Source: Acidimicrobiaceae bacterium
GTDB lineage: Bacteria; Actinomycetota; Acidimicrobiia; Acidimicrobiales; RAAP-2
NCBI GenBank assembly: GCA_003164275.1
Contig: PLSY01000023.1
Span: forward strand, 16,838-49,280
DNA: 32,443 nucleotides
Direction: 5' to 3'
Numbering within the stretch: position 1 is the first letter of the stretch; each line of letters starts with the position of its first letter. Below the pieces are notes generated by a model. That model did no database searches, had not been told where the DNA came from, and worked only from the letters and a program-made list of their open reading frames with translations. Position numbers and translations under genes: made by a program. Positions 32,163 to 32,443 of this stretch are shown here, one piece after another.

Positions 32163-32443
32163 GTCACTTTCGGGGAGCGGAGGGCGCCCAACGTCGGAGT
32201 CAGCACTGAGCATCTGACAGAAAAACAGAAGGTTCGTCTCGTGAGGACGACAAAACCCCACTTCGTGAGAACCGCCGTGAGAACCAAACGGCTGCAAACC
32301 TTGGAAAGTAGTGGCGAATGATGGTCAGTTGTGGTCAAATGGAATCGATTAAAGATCCAGGTAGTGGTAGCTAACAGACTCTACTGGACAGTCTCGGTAT
32401 ATTATGGATATGGGGCCGTTTAGATCTACGGATCAGAAGGTTG
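32163..32443. other. Gene-poor, less GC-rich right edge
   Basis: No gene is recognised. The sequence is visibly richer in A/T than the rest. It has a 12-bp-period direct repeat of GTGAGAACC (32265-32273 and 32277-32285), an AGACT/AGTCT inverted repeat (32376-32380 and 32390-32394) and a -10-like TATATT (32398-32403) that could serve a gene beyond the window. Confidence 0.4.

Noticed and set aside
31839..32297. A 152-codon minus-strand open frame at the right edge
   Set aside because: Its sequence is low in recognisable pattern and it lies antisense to the more protein-like small plus-strand gene.
1..32443. CRISPR arrays, rRNA genes, intact tRNA genes, transposases and integrases
   Set aside because: Both strands were read for these; no regularly spaced repeats, no convincing RNA gene and no transposase or recombinase motif were found.

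Overview
The window is GC-rich DNA with frequent GTG/TTG starts, tightly overlapping genes, IclR-type regulators and one apparently leaderless promoter. This points to an actinobacterium (Actinomycetota); the genus cannot be resolved from the sequence alone. Most of the window is accessory: a catabolic island for phenolic compounds, followed by a separate block with the character of a defence or regulatory island.

Layout. (1) 1-3671, plus strand: a ribose/CUT2-type ABC importer (binding protein cut by the window edge, permease, double ATPase). (2) 3743-12128, minus strand: a nine-gene operon encoding hydroquinone 1,2-dioxygenase (two subunits), a semialdehyde dehydrogenase, 3-oxoadipate CoA-transferase (two subunits), maleylacetate reductase, 3-oxoadipyl-CoA thiolase, hydroxyquinol 1,2-dioxygenase and a flavin reductase. 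(3) 12205-14390, plus strand: a divergent PcaR/PobR-like IclR regulator, translationally coupled to an orphan CoxE-like VWA protein. (4) 14391-15299: no intact gene, only degenerate coding-like sequence, ending at a perfect 7-bp-arm palindrome. (5) 15300-24347, plus strand: a second operon with a branched-chain-amino-acid-type (Liv) ABC importer (lipoprotein binding protein, fused LivH-LivM permease, LivG, LivF), a group-D flavin monooxygenase oxygenase component, an NADP-binding oxidoreductase, an SRPBCC protein, an SDR and a second IclR regulator. (6) 24745-32443: an AlbA_2 (Schlafen-type) protein converging on an 1802-residue P-loop STAND-like protein with an N-terminal winged helix, then a hairpin-dense intergenic region, a small hypothetical gene and a gene-poor right edge.

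How it works together (inference from families). The Liv-type system would import an aromatic or aromatic-derived substrate. The group-D oxygenase, probably served by the flavin reductase encoded in the other operon, would hydroxylate a phenol to hydroquinone or hydroxyquinol. Hydroquinone is cleaved to 4-hydroxymuconic semialdehyde and oxidised to maleylacetate; hydroxyquinol is cleaved directly to maleylacetate. Maleylacetate is reduced to 3-oxoadipate, activated with CoA and thiolysed to succinyl-CoA plus acetyl-CoA. Two ring-cleavage branches therefore meet at maleylacetate within one operon.

The strongest candidate for something undescribed is the right-hand block: the large wHTH / nuclease-like / P-loop protein with a palindrome over its predicted promoter, the convergent AlbA_2 protein, and the adjacent cluster of nested inverted repeats.
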